Below are positions 51,511-58,304 of a DNA stretch of 60,060 bases, in pieces. The DNA is taken from positions 1-60,060 of the IMG/VR virus record IMGVR_UViG_3300042288_002007; one strand, written 5' to 3'. The position numbers were made by a program, and so were the translations under genes. This stretch comes from a virus. How positions within the stretch are numbered: position 1 is the first letter of the stretch; each line of letters begins with the position of its first letter. The notes below the pieces were generated by a model. That model had not been told where the DNA came from and made no database searches. It saw only the letters and a list, made by a program, of their open reading frames with translations.

Positions 51511-51705
51511 CTACTCTGCCAATAACGACTGAGCGTGTTTGAGAAGTTCATCAGCGATCGCGGGATTACTGTCAAGACAGTGAGCGATCGCCATAAGTGA
51601 GGTTTGCAGTTTAACAGGAACTCTACAAACTGTAGTTTTTCCTGATTTCCATTTGAATTTAAACTGTGATTCCAATGGAACAGGGATTGGTTTTGGGTTT
51701 GACAT
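51511..51705 (-). CDS. Small hypothetical protein (64 aa)
   Basis: The product is MSNPKPIPVPLESQFKFKWK, then a short helix-rich part (MAIAHCLDSNPAIADELLKH). Two HIP1 sites lie inside the gene. It is separated by about 150 bp from the replication gene downstream; that gap holds nothing recognised. Not recognised. Confidence 0.5.
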   Translation of the reverse strand: MSNPKPIPVPLESQFKFKWKSGKTTVCRVPVKLQTSLMAIAHCLDSNPAIADELLKHAQSLLAE

Positions 51706-51828
51706 ATCCCTCTCTGTGTTCTATGTGAATCATGATACTCTAATCGCGTGTAACAAGTCAATAGGGAAGTCAAAAATCTTTTCATACTAAGTGCAAAGTG
51801 GTGTAGTGGATATGAAAAAAGCGCAAAC

Positions 51829-52899
51829 TTATGGAGTTAATTCAAAAAACACCCCTTTCCTGGTTGCAGGTCTAGGCGCGATCGCAATTTTTCCCTGCCC
51901 CTGAAGTTCTGCAAGGATTTTGCTGACTCCTATAGTGCATCTCCTGAGATTCCCTAGATGCTGAGAAATTTCTTGTTTATTCTTGGGTCCATCCTTGAGA
52001 AAGTTCAAAATTTTGTGATGCGGTTGATTGTTGTTGAAGTCAAAAAATGCTTTTTCGTTAGTAGTAGACACAAACTTTTCTCCATGCTCCTGATAATCGA
52101 AACAGGAAACAGCATCACCTCTGACCACTAAAAACCGTAGACAATAACGTATGCTTGTCTTGCTTTTCTTGCCTTTGACCTTGCTATAGATTTCTGTAGC
52201 AGAAGTTATTTTATCGCTTGCATCTAAAATCGCTTTTACTTTTTCAATTGTTGGTAGGCGAGAAACGCAAACACCCCGATATTTCTCTAGAACTTCAGCA
52301 TGAGAGTGATGAGCATAAATTCTATTTCTTTGTTTACCGACATAAACAATTTCCCCATCTTCTACCAACCTTGTTGTTGTTATCCAAGTTGAAGTCGGGA
52401 GCGATCGCAGCTTCCTAGCAATGTCTGATAATGAAAATCCTGCATTGTTTCTTTTTAGGAGATCAAGAATTTCCTTCTGTAATAAACCGCTGCCAAATTC
52501 CCTGTATAACTTAATTTTTTTCTTGATTTCCTTGGGCTTATTTTTGATTTCTTTGGGTTTATTTTTGATTTCTTTGGGTTTATTTTTGATTTCTTTGGGC
52601 TTATTCTTGATTTCTTTGGGTTTATTCTTGATTTCCTTGGGCTTATTTTTGATTTCTTTGGGTTTATTTTTGCGGACTCTAGGAGTTTTGAGTTTAGCTT
52701 GCTTAACTGAAGATGGTTCAGTTTTTGGTTGCGATATGATAGTCAACCGTTGTTGATTTCTCAATGTTGTGACGCAATCCAAGCATAATATTTTAGACTC
52801 AGATTCGTGATTACAGCCTCGATATCTGTGGCAGCTTCCACATCTTCCAAAAGTTTTTTCTATTTGTTTGACTGTTATATGTTCGAGTGTTTGCAGCAT
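51829..52899 (-). CDS. Zinc-ribbon and winged-helix protein with heptad (NKPKEIK) repeats
   Basis: A 356-residue protein. An N-terminal CGSCHRYRGCNH and CLDC pair suggests a zinc ribbon. Residues ~80-130 contain seven copies of NKPKEIK, a basic linker encoded by 21-bp repeats. The C-terminal part has at least two winged-helix domains: GSGLLQKEILDLLKRNNAGF with SLSDIARKL, and HHKILNFLKDGPKNKQEISQ. It is likely a DNA-binding replication or regulatory protein whose linker length varies by repeat slippage. Confidence 0.65.
   Translation of the reverse strand: MLQTLEHITVKQIEKTFGRCGSCHRYRGCNHESESKILCLDCVTTLRNQQRLTIISQPKTEPSSVKQAKLKTPRVRKNKPKEIKNKPKEIKNKPKEIKNKPKEIKNKPKEIKNKPKEIKNKPKEIKKKIKLYREFGSGLLQKEILDLLKRNNAGFSLSDIARKLRSLPTSTWITTTRLVEDGEIVYVGKQRNRIYAHHSHAEVLEKYRGVCVSRLPTIEKVKAILDASDKITSATEIYSKVKGKKSKTSIRYCLRFLVVRGDAVSCFDYQEHGEKFVSTTNEKAFFDFNNNQPHHKILNFLKDGPKNKQEISQHLGNLRRCTIGVSKILAELQGQGKIAIAPRPATRKGVFFELTP
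52521..52670 (-). repeat. Tandem 21-bp repeat encoding NKPKEIK
   Basis: Seven consecutive 21-bp units (core TTGATTTCTTTGGGTTTATT on the plus strand) with a few synonymous differences, inside the gene at 51829. Repeats of this kind are prone to slippage, so copy number should vary between relatives. Confidence 0.9.
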
Positions 52900-52956
52900 G
52901 GTAATTATTTGTAGTGTGTGGAGCGATCGCTAATTAAATGCGATCGCTTGCTGAAC

Positions 52957-53190
52957 TTACGCAGATGGTCTAATCTGGTCAAGATAAAAGGCTTTAAACA
53001 ATTTGCCTTTTACTGACAATTCAATGAAGCTCCACTTCGCTCCTGTGGGGGCTAAACTTGGGGTATAGAACTCATGGAAAATTGCCTCTACCCAACCATT
53101 TGCTTTGGGATGTTTATATTGAATCTTGTCCCCATTTTTCAGATTGGATTCTACTAATTGAGTAGATTGTGTTTGTGTTAGAATAGTCAT
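52957..53190 (-). CDS. Hypothetical protein (77 aa)
   Basis: Beta-rich, with an SH3- or chromo-like pattern (NGDKIQYKHPKANGWVEAIF, HEFYTPSLAPTGAKW, IELSVKGKLFKAFYLDQIRP). A good site (GGGGGAATCTCATA) overlaps the stop of the upstream 45-residue gene, so the two are coupled. Not recognised. Confidence 0.55.
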   Translation of the reverse strand: MTILTQTQSTQLVESNLKNGDKIQYKHPKANGWVEAIFHEFYTPSLAPTGAKWSFIELSVKGKLFKAFYLDQIRPSA

Positions 53191-53203
53191 TATGAGATTC
53201 CCC

Positions 53204-53341
53204 CTAATGCTTGTTGAATTGTTGTTTAGCAGGCATTATTTTTTGAGTTTGAACTACAAAAAATAGAATGCCGAGTAAGGTTATCAGCATTGATTCAAGC
53301 CCGATAATAAATAGAGTGAAAATCCACAAGTGATATTGCAT
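53204..53341 (-). CDS. Small single-helix membrane protein (45 aa)
   Basis: The product begins MQYHLWIFTLFIIGLESMLI and continues TLLGILFFVV, a hydrophobic segment of about 26 residues with few charges, then a polar tail (QTQKIMPAKQQFNKH). It sits 2 bp after the upstream gene and its stop lies next to the ribosome binding site of the gene at 53190. Too short for confident typing; a holin or regulatory membrane peptide is possible. Confidence 0.5.
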   Translation of the reverse strand: MQYHLWIFTLFIIGLESMLITLLGILFFVVQTQKIMPAKQQFNKH

Positions 53342-53343
53342 GG

Positions 53344-53880
53344 CTAAAATAATGATTGTTGAGCGCTTGCTTTTCTTGCACCATCGAGATAGGCGATCGC
53401 TTCCTGTTGAAGTGCCATAACTAAGTCGTAATCAAAGGTATCTTGAGCGATCGCATAGGGTGAGGTTGGGCAAGGGTAAGCGCCGTTAATTTCACATTTT
53501 CCAGTGATAGTTATGCCGATATTCTCTTCTGTGTGTTTGAAGGAAACGCCGATTATTTGTCCTTCTTCCCACTGGATAGAATCAAGCCCAATTGCATTTA
53601 TCAGAAGTGGTAAAAGTTCATCCATGCTGCCGTAAAATTCCTCCCTAGCTTCTTCTTTGGAGGTGAAAGTAGCGGAAAACCAACCGTCTTTAGCTTTGTC
53701 GTGAGCTACTTCATATTCGATGGTAATTAGTTCAGCATCTTCAAGTCTTTTTGCTTTTACTTTGGTAATTCTGCGTTCTGCTGATGGGCTTACAGTGGCT
53801 ATTTCTTCTAGCGGTTCAAATGCTTCAAGATGATCAATTACTGGCTCTACTGGTTTTGTCGCTACTGCTGTTGATTTCAT
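53344..53880 (-). CDS. Hypothetical protein ending in a clamp-binding-like motif (178 aa)
   Basis: Mixed alpha/beta; residues ~45-150 form the main domain (LEDAELITIEYEVAHDKAKD; FSATFTSKEEAREEFYGSMD; IIGVSFKHTEENIGITITGK). The last residues are ASAQQSLF, one mismatch from the beta-clamp consensus QL[S/D]LF. It may be a clamp-recruited factor or a clamp inhibitor. Confidence 0.55.
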   Translation of the reverse strand: MKSTAVATKPVEPVIDHLEAFEPLEEIATVSPSAERRITKVKAKRLEDAELITIEYEVAHDKAKDGWFSATFTSKEEAREEFYGSMDELLPLLINAIGLDSIQWEEGQIIGVSFKHTEENIGITITGKCEINGAYPCPTSPYAIAQDTFDYDLVMALQQEAIAYLDGARKASAQQSLF

Positions 53881-53902
53881 GATTTATTCCTTGTTTGGTT
53901 GA

Positions 53903-54175
53903 CTAATTAATTGCAGGTGTCCAGGGTTTAACGCCTCTACTCCAACGAACAGATGGAGGTTCTTTCTTGCGCCCTGGCAGACAGAAACAAATAGTTGCTG
54001 ATGGTGTGGTCATGCGGAAATATTGATGAATTTCCCCTGCTTCTCGCAACTCCTTAATTGAATCCCATAGCTCAATGTTGGAGATTTTCAGCGCTTGCTT
54101 TATCTCAATTGCGAACATATCGCCTTTGTTTAGTTGAGCAAGAATTTTGTCTTTTGTTAGTTTGTTTGTGGACAT
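53903..54175 (-). CDS. Winged-helix protein (90 aa)
   Basis: TKDKILAQLNKGDMFAIEIK, ALKISNIELWDSIKELREAG and EIHQYFRM form a winged helix (helix, helix, recognition helix, wing). A short basic C-terminus follows. One of two small winged-helix genes in a row (next at 54196). Likely DNA-binding. Confidence 0.6.
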   Translation of the reverse strand: MSTNKLTKDKILAQLNKGDMFAIEIKQALKISNIELWDSIKELREAGEIHQYFRMTTPSATICFCLPGRKKEPPSVRWSRGVKPWTPAIN

Positions 54176-54195
54176 AAATAATTAGGGGCGATCGC

Positions 54196-54390
54196 TTACT
54201 TAACTTCTGGAACTACAAGCTGAAATCTAATGTCAGGCTCTATCTTTTTCTCACTTTGCAATTTTTCAAGGCAAATATAAATGGCGTTCAAGGTGTGATT
54301 CTTGTTGAACTTATTGGTAATTTCCTGGTAAGTGGGCTTCTCCCCAATAAATTCAAGAATTTCTGCTTCTAGATCAACTTGCTGCTGCAT
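54196..54390 (-). CDS. Small winged-helix protein (64 aa)
   Basis: EAEILEFIGEKPTYQEITNK followed by LNAIYICLEKLQSEKKIEPD is a compact helix-turn-helix with a wing (IRFQLVVPEVK). It overlaps the upstream gene by 17 bp, indicating coupling. Similar in style to the winged helices at 53903 and in the 51829 gene. Confidence 0.55.
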   Translation of the reverse strand: MQQQVDLEAEILEFIGEKPTYQEITNKFNKNHTLNAIYICLEKLQSEKKIEPDIRFQLVVPEVK

Positions 54391-54772
54391 TATTTAACCT
54401 CGATTCAAAATGAAGCCCATAGGCTGTGTAGCCACCTTTTTGGAAAGATAGGACAGCGATCGCCCAAGCAGTTTTAGAGAATTTATTGCCATAGAGCATC
54501 CCCATTCCCTGTTTTTCAACTAAGTCTGCGGTGGCTTTTGCTTGTGTGGCCATTTCCTCAGAGATAAATTGTTGAAAATTTATCTGTTGAAGTCTCATGA
54601 AAACTGCGGCTTTTAGGCTGGGGATTTTGTCAGGTTCAATCCCTGTGTTGCGTTCTAGGCTGGGAAAACATTGGTCGCTTCTCCCTAATCCCAGTTGTCT
54701 TTGCTGCTTGTTGAGTTCACTGGCAACTGACATTTTGCGGCGGCCACTGCCGCGATGAGATTTAGTTTTCAT
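54374..54772 (-). CDS. Hypothetical basic-N-terminal protein (132 aa)
   Basis: The ATG at 54772 was chosen for its AGGAATAC site; an earlier in-frame start overlaps the upstream gene more. The N-terminus is basic (MKTKSHRGSGRRKMSVAS) with a nearby QRQLGLG stretch, and the C-terminal half is helical (INFQQFISEEMATQAKATAD; FSKTAWAIAVLSFQKGGYTA). Not recognised; may bind DNA. Confidence 0.5.
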   Translation of the reverse strand: MKTKSHRGSGRRKMSVASELNKQQRQLGLGRSDQCFPSLERNTGIEPDKIPSLKAAVFMRLQQINFQQFISEEMATQAKATADLVEKQGMGMLYGNKFSKTAWAIAVLSFQKGGYTAYGLHFESRLNNAAAS

Positions 54773-54986
54773 GTATTCCTGTTGCTGCTGCTTTTTTCTG
54801 ATCACGTATCTTGTCGAGGCGCTCTTTTCTTCTGGCATAGTTCCCGAATGCTTTGGGAGTTAGTTCTTCGGGAATAAATTCTTTTGGCTCTGAAAGTACG
54901 TGTAACTCCTCAACGGGTACGCCCTTACGCACTCGGTCATATTCGTAGACTGGGACTGTGTAAGCGATGCAAGCTCCATTCTTCAT
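54762..54986 (-). CDS. Hypothetical small protein (74 aa)
   Basis: The start is taken at an internal ATG (MKNGACIAYTVPVYEYDRVR) 2 bp after the upstream gene, as the longer form lies inside that gene. The product ends in a basic helix (NYARRKERLDKIRDQKKAAA). Not recognised. Confidence 0.5.
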   Translation of the reverse strand: MKNGACIAYTVPVYEYDRVRKGVPVEELHVLSEPKEFIPEELTPKAFGNYARRKERLDKIRDQKKAAATGIHEN

Positions 54987-54988
54987 GT

Positions 54989-55786
54989 TTATTCCCCGAA
55001 TATCATCTGACGGTTTCCTTCCTTGCTGGCAAATTTGGTTTTGACAACTTCTAGATGATCTGGCGTTAGTCGTGGGGTGTGGACTAGAGCCGGTTGACTT
55101 TCCCAAAACCCGCTATCCTTTCCGTAGCCAATACTGTCTAACCAGTCCCAAGCTGCTTTGGTTGACTTGAACCCGAAGCGTTTTTGAATGTAGGTTATAC
55201 CCACGCCTTCAAAAGTGCCATTGTTGGTAATGGTGCGCTCGATGTATTCATTGCGGGTAATTACTGCGTCGGGTCTGCCAAGTGCTAAAGGTGCTAGACC
55301 GGGGGCGACGGTTTCAAGCAAATGAACTGTTGCTAATAATTTGTGTTGGCTGTTAGACAATCGCTCTTGAGTTCTAGCGAGTTCTAACTGCATTTCTAAT
55401 TCACGAAGGCGATCGCTCTGTTGAGGAATTACGGTTTCAGCTTCACGGGCTTTGACTACGAAGTATTTTTTAGCCAAGGATACTTCTGTCTTTCGAGCGT
55501 CGCAGCAAATAGCTGTCATGTAGCATCCGTATCGAGACAACCTATAGTCTTTGGCGTTTCTCCCTTTACTTTTTATTGATACCAATAAGAAGTGGTCAGA
55601 AGTCTTGTCTTGGTTGAGTTCTAGATTTTCGATAGCTTCTTCAATGGACTTCTCGAAATTTTGCCATAGTCCATAACCCATTACTTTCATGAGGTCACGG
55701 GCTAACCAGTATTCGCCTTGCTCATCTGTGCGGCGAATACTATCAAATGGGCTTGTGTCGTTACCTGTATTTATCGCTAAACTCAC
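54989..55786 (-). CDS. DinD/BRO-N type antirepressor
   Basis: A 265-residue protein starting at GTG within a TGA overlap with the upstream gene (GTGAG). The N-terminus SPFDSIRRTDEQGEYWLARD followed by LMKVMGYGLWQNFEKSIEEA fits the DinD/BRO-N domain. Residues ~120-160 are coiled coil and the C-terminal ~100 residues form a second DNA-binding-like domain (YIQKRFGFKSTKAAWDWLDS). It is a second antirepressor type besides the AntA-like gene at 40039. DinD proteins are linked to the SOS response; here the role is inferred. Confidence 0.75.
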   Translation of the reverse strand: MSLAINTGNDTSPFDSIRRTDEQGEYWLARDLMKVMGYGLWQNFEKSIEEAIENLELNQDKTSDHFLLVSIKSKGRNAKDYRLSRYGCYMTAICCDARKTEVSLAKKYFVVKAREAETVIPQQSDRLRELEMQLELARTQERLSNSQHKLLATVHLLETVAPGLAPLALGRPDAVITRNEYIERTITNNGTFEGVGITYIQKRFGFKSTKAAWDWLDSIGYGKDSGFWESQPALVHTPRLTPDHLEVVKTKFASKEGNRQMIFGE

Positions 55787-55944
55787 GCTAATACCTCCAG
55801 TATTTCTTGCTCTGAAAAAACTTTGGTTAAACCGCTATTCTTTTGGTAGTAGAGGCAAGTCCAGCCTCCTTGACGGTTAGGACGGATGACTTTGTACTCA
55901 GTCTCGCCTACTTTAAATTTTGTCCCTGGAGCGATCGCGGTCAT
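55783..55944 (-). CDS. Small protein (53 aa), coupled to both neighbours
   Basis: ATG 55944 overlaps the stop of the ribbon-helix-helix gene (ATGA) and its TGA overlaps the GTG of the antirepressor. The product MTAIAPGTKFKVGETEYKVI then RPNRQGGWTCLYYQKNSGLT is beta-rich and small. The overlaps on both sides strongly support its being a real gene. Not recognised. Confidence 0.6.
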   Translation of the reverse strand: MTAIAPGTKFKVGETEYKVIRPNRQGGWTCLYYQKNSGLTKVFSEQEILEVLA

Positions 55945-56141
55945 GCTGCTACCCTCTCAGCATCTTCACTGACTTGCTCTATTCCAATCTGTAATAATGC
56001 TTCAAGCATTGCGGTCTGAGTCATTCCCTTGTCAGCAGCGATCGCTTTGACTCTAGCCAAGAGTGCAGGATGGATTCTGACCATTGGGCGATCGCTGATA
56101 GAGATATCTTTCAGCGCTGGAGGTAGTGAAATTTGTGCCAT
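55941..56141 (-). CDS. Ribbon-helix-helix regulator (66 aa)
   Basis: The ATG at 56141 gives MAQISLPPALKDISISDRPM and the RHH core VRIHPALLARVKAIAADKGM, then TQTAMLEALLQIGI. An upstream in-frame start is possible but runs into the promoter region. CopG/Arc-type proteins repress their own operon and bind short inverted repeats; a matching repeat pair lies at 56163-56209. Confidence 0.7.
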   Translation of the reverse strand: MAQISLPPALKDISISDRPMVRIHPALLARVKAIAADKGMTQTAMLEALLQIGIEQVSEDAERVAA

Positions 56142-56313
56142 ATTTTTAACAAATTTGTAACTGTTTCCTATAAGAAATACTATAAACAATTTCATTTCTT
56201 GCGGGAAACATACTTAATATTTCTTAACAAATGTTTGCAAATAGCTGATTTTGTGTATACTGAGGGATACAATAAAGGTAGATAAAGATGTGTGCAAACA
56301 TAATGAAACTCCG
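56142..56313. promoter_or_regulatory. Divergent control region with a pair of operator-like sites
   Basis: It separates the minus-strand early train from the plus-strand repressor gene. GTTTCCTATAAGAAAT (56163-56178) and ATTTCTTGCGGGAAAC (56194-56209) are inverted copies (13 of 16 bases match), spaced about three helical turns centre to centre. TTGCAA (56235-56240) and TATACT (56256-56261), with a 15-bp spacer, may be the repressor promoter. The layout resembles a lysis/lysogeny-type switch. Confidence 0.5.
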
Positions 56314-56883
56314 ATGCAATCAGAGCAGGGATTAAAAGTATTAGGGAAAATAATTAAATCTAGTATTGAATATCGTGGGCTAACTCAACAAGAAGCGGCG
56401 GACAAAATTAGCTCATCCACTGGTCACTACATTAGCAAGGGCGGTTTAAACAAAATAATGAACGCCACTACTAAAAATCCAGAATGGAATACTTTAGTTG
56501 CGATCGCTGCATCTAAACTCATTACCTGTGACAGAGGCATCCCTTTAACAATCTATGATTTCATAGATATTGCCTCTGAAAATAGGGTGACGGACATGGA
56601 TATTTTGATTAAGTTAATAAAATTAGAGTTACAAAATCGTGGCTGGACGCTTCGCCGAATGGCTGAAGAGACTGGGATTGAACTTGCTGATTTACTTGAT
56701 ATTTCTGAGGGACGACAATCTGAGGATTTTGAGGGGGATTTAACTCTCTTGGCATTGGTGCTGACAAATCCAAAGACGCGGCGAACTTTCACTACCGCTC
56801 AAGATATTGCTCAATTTTGTGGGATAAAAATTAACCCTACTCACACTGATTGTGAGCAGGATCATTGCTTGGGGCTAACTTAA
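56314..56883 (+). CDS. Two-HTH repressor (XRE-like, 189 aa)
   Basis: ATG 56314 was chosen (MQSEQGLKVLGKIIKSSIEY); a longer in-frame start lies in the control region. The first HTH is GLTQQEAADKISSSTGHYIS with GGLNKIMNATTKNPEW, and the second LIKLELQNRGWTLRRMAEET with GIELADLLDISEGRQ. Paired XRE domains with no peptidase domain suggest a dimeric repressor. It is divergent from the ribbon-helix-helix train and likely binds the operator pair. Its stop overlaps the convergent PAS gene by 9 bp. Confidence 0.65.
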   Translation: MQSEQGLKVLGKIIKSSIEYRGLTQQEAADKISSSTGHYISKGGLNKIMNATTKNPEWNTLVAIAASKLITCDRGIPLTIYDFIDIASENRVTDMDILIKLIKLELQNRGWTLRRMAEETGIELADLLDISEGRQSEDFEGDLTLLALVLTNPKTRRTFTTAQDIAQFCGIKINPTHTDCEQDHCLGLT

Positions 56884-57576
56884 TAACTCACGGGAAATTG
56901 TCTTGACTAGCCGTGCCGGTTCACCATTCCAAATTACCATTCTGGCATTGACAGTCAAGCGGGCATTTTCCCCAGAAAACATCTTGGCTACGTAGGAATA
57001 ATTTCGCAATTCCTCGTCTTGGCGAAGGCGCTCTAAATATTTATCCAGTTCCGACTCTATCCAAAAGTCGGACATTTTTTTGCCTAACCAATCGTTCGGG
57101 TGGGCATTAGAGGATAAAACAATCTGGGAGTTAGAAAATAGACCTTTGTGGTCTGACATCCGCACGACTCCGCAAGCCCCATCATACGCCATACACTCAT
57201 CTATCAGGTCTATGACTGGAACTAATAGATTTTGACGTGGTGGAATTTCTATCACAGTATTCATGAGCAGCACCCTATCATAGTTCAAGGGAAAAGAAGT
57301 TACTTTTCTCCCTACTGCTATTGTCACCATTTTTATATTTTTTGCAATTATCCCTGCTCGGATTTCTTCGCCAATTTCTGAACCGAGGCTCATTAATGCT
57401 TTAGGTAAGATGTTGCGGGATTTTACCAGCTTCGCGCAAGTAGGAATGGTTGGACAAGAAATATACAGACTTGACGGCAAGGATGTGATGCTGCATTTTT
57501 GGAGGAGTAGGGCGATCGCTTGAACTGTGATCATGGGGGGGGGTGATGCTGTTATGTTGATACTGGATGACTGCAT
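56875..57576 (-). CDS. PAS-domain protein (233 aa)
   Basis: The C-terminal ~100 residues (GLFSNSQIVLSSNAHPNDWL, GKKMSDFWIESELDKYLERL, RLTVNARMVIWNGEPARLV) are PAS-like. The N-terminal part has strand-like and loop segments of unknown fold. Starts at 57576 or at ATG 57534, which follows a run of eight C on the coding strand. Likely a sensor or adaptor domain protein; no kinase or HTH attached. Confidence 0.55.
   Translation of the reverse strand: MQSSSINITASPPPMITVQAIALLLQKCSITSLPSSLYISCPTIPTCAKLVKSRNILPKALMSLGSEIGEEIRAGIIAKNIKMVTIAVGRKVTSFPLNYDRVLLMNTVIEIPPRQNLLVPVIDLIDECMAYDGACGVVRMSDHKGLFSNSQIVLSSNAHPNDWLGKKMSDFWIESELDKYLERLRQDEELRNYSYVAKMFSGENARLTVNARMVIWNGEPARLVKTISRELLS
57535..57542. 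repeat. Eight-base G/C homopolymer at a candidate start
   Basis: GGGGGGGG on the plus strand (C run in coding sense), directly in front of an ATG of the PAS gene. Such runs can slip, moving the upstream start in or out of frame. Confidence 0.7.
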
Positions 57577-57672
57577 GCCACTACTGGAACTGGCACGTTA
57601 GACAAGTATAATATATGCGACGGTTATTATTTTAACTTGTTTCAATTATAGGCTAAGTGATCGCAGTGGTAA

Positions 57673-57876
57673 CTATTTATTGATCTTATACTCAACTACG
57701 TAGTGCCAGTCAATCCAGAATTTGAAACAAGCGAAAAATATCATTAAAGTGCCATAGCTTCGGTCAATGTAGAGCGATCGCCAATTGAGTAAAGTTATCT
57801 GGAATTTCACCTCAATCCCGTCAATAGTTTGCCCGTTATATTTGCCTTTGGGAAGTTTGTTTTTGAGTTGGTTCAC
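57673..57876 (-). CDS. Hypothetical protein (67 aa)
   Basis: Basic N-terminus and an aromatic-rich C-terminus (YGTLMIFFACFKFWIDWHYV). A TATAAT-like box lies upstream on the minus strand near 57904. Not recognised; low evidence beyond an open frame and a promoter-like box. Confidence 0.35.
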   Translation of the reverse strand: MNQLKNKLPKGKYNGQTIDGIEVKFQITLLNWRSLYIDRSYGTLMIFFACFKFWIDWHYVVEYKINK

Positions 57877-57924
57877 GGTTTTTAATAATTGTATTAATCT
57901 ATAATATTATACATATTTATGATC

Positions 57925-57950
57925 AAAAAAAAGCCCCTGATTTCTCAGAG
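57925..57950 (-). terminator. Rho-independent terminator with GNRA tetraloop
   Basis: On the minus strand CTCTGA-GAAA-TCAGGG forms a 6-bp stem (one G-T pair) with a GAAA loop, followed by GC and a run of eight T (57932-57925). It should end transcripts coming from 58251 or from the 58305-59222 gene. It is the clearest terminator in the window. Confidence 0.7.
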
Positions 57951-58059
57951 ACTAATATTTGAACTTTTACTTTTCTTGCTTCAAAAGATTTCTCATTTTG
58001 CGATGCAATTACTCCTCCTAAAACTGCGTTGTTCATGTTTTTATTTGGGTAGGCGATCG

Positions 58060-58251
58060 CTATCTATTGATTACAGGTTTTGTGAAAATCACATGGTTTG
58101 GTATTTTTGTTGTAGCGTGAAATTTATACAACGTAACATTAAACCATCCGAAGGGGTATTCCCCATCTTTGCATCCATGACAGTTAATAACTATCCATTT
58201 TAAATCAATGCACAGCCAACCTTCTGAACTAATCTGTATTTGCATTTGCAT
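58060..58251 (-). CDS. Hypothetical small protein (63 aa)
   Basis: An ATG at 58251 gives MQMQIQISSEGWLCIDLKWI, an aromatic beta-rich product ending in KPVINR. It resembles the 57673 product in composition and in its end (YKINK). It lies upstream of the terminator at 57925. The opposite strand is also open here (57919-58203) but looks like a shadow. Weak evidence. Confidence 0.35.
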   Translation of the reverse strand: MQMQIQISSEGWLCIDLKWIVINCHGCKDGEYPFGWFNVTLYKFHATTKIPNHVIFTKPVINR

Positions 58252-58304
58252 TTCCTTATTTGATAATTGCGATCGCATTGAGGAGCGATCGCAATTGAAG
58301 TTAA

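Noticed and set aside
51363-51785. Minus-strand 140-residue ORF overlapping the 64-residue gene
   Set aside because: No protein-like pattern; it overlaps a better small gene and a control region.
52421-52756. Plus-strand ORF with ISLGLFL repeats
   Set aside because: Antisense to the NKPKEIK repeats; the minus frame has zinc ribbon and winged-helix domains and is preferred.
57919-58203. Plus-strand 94-residue ORF
   Set aside because: It crosses the minus-strand terminator and is opposite a slightly better minus ORF; composition is not protein-like.
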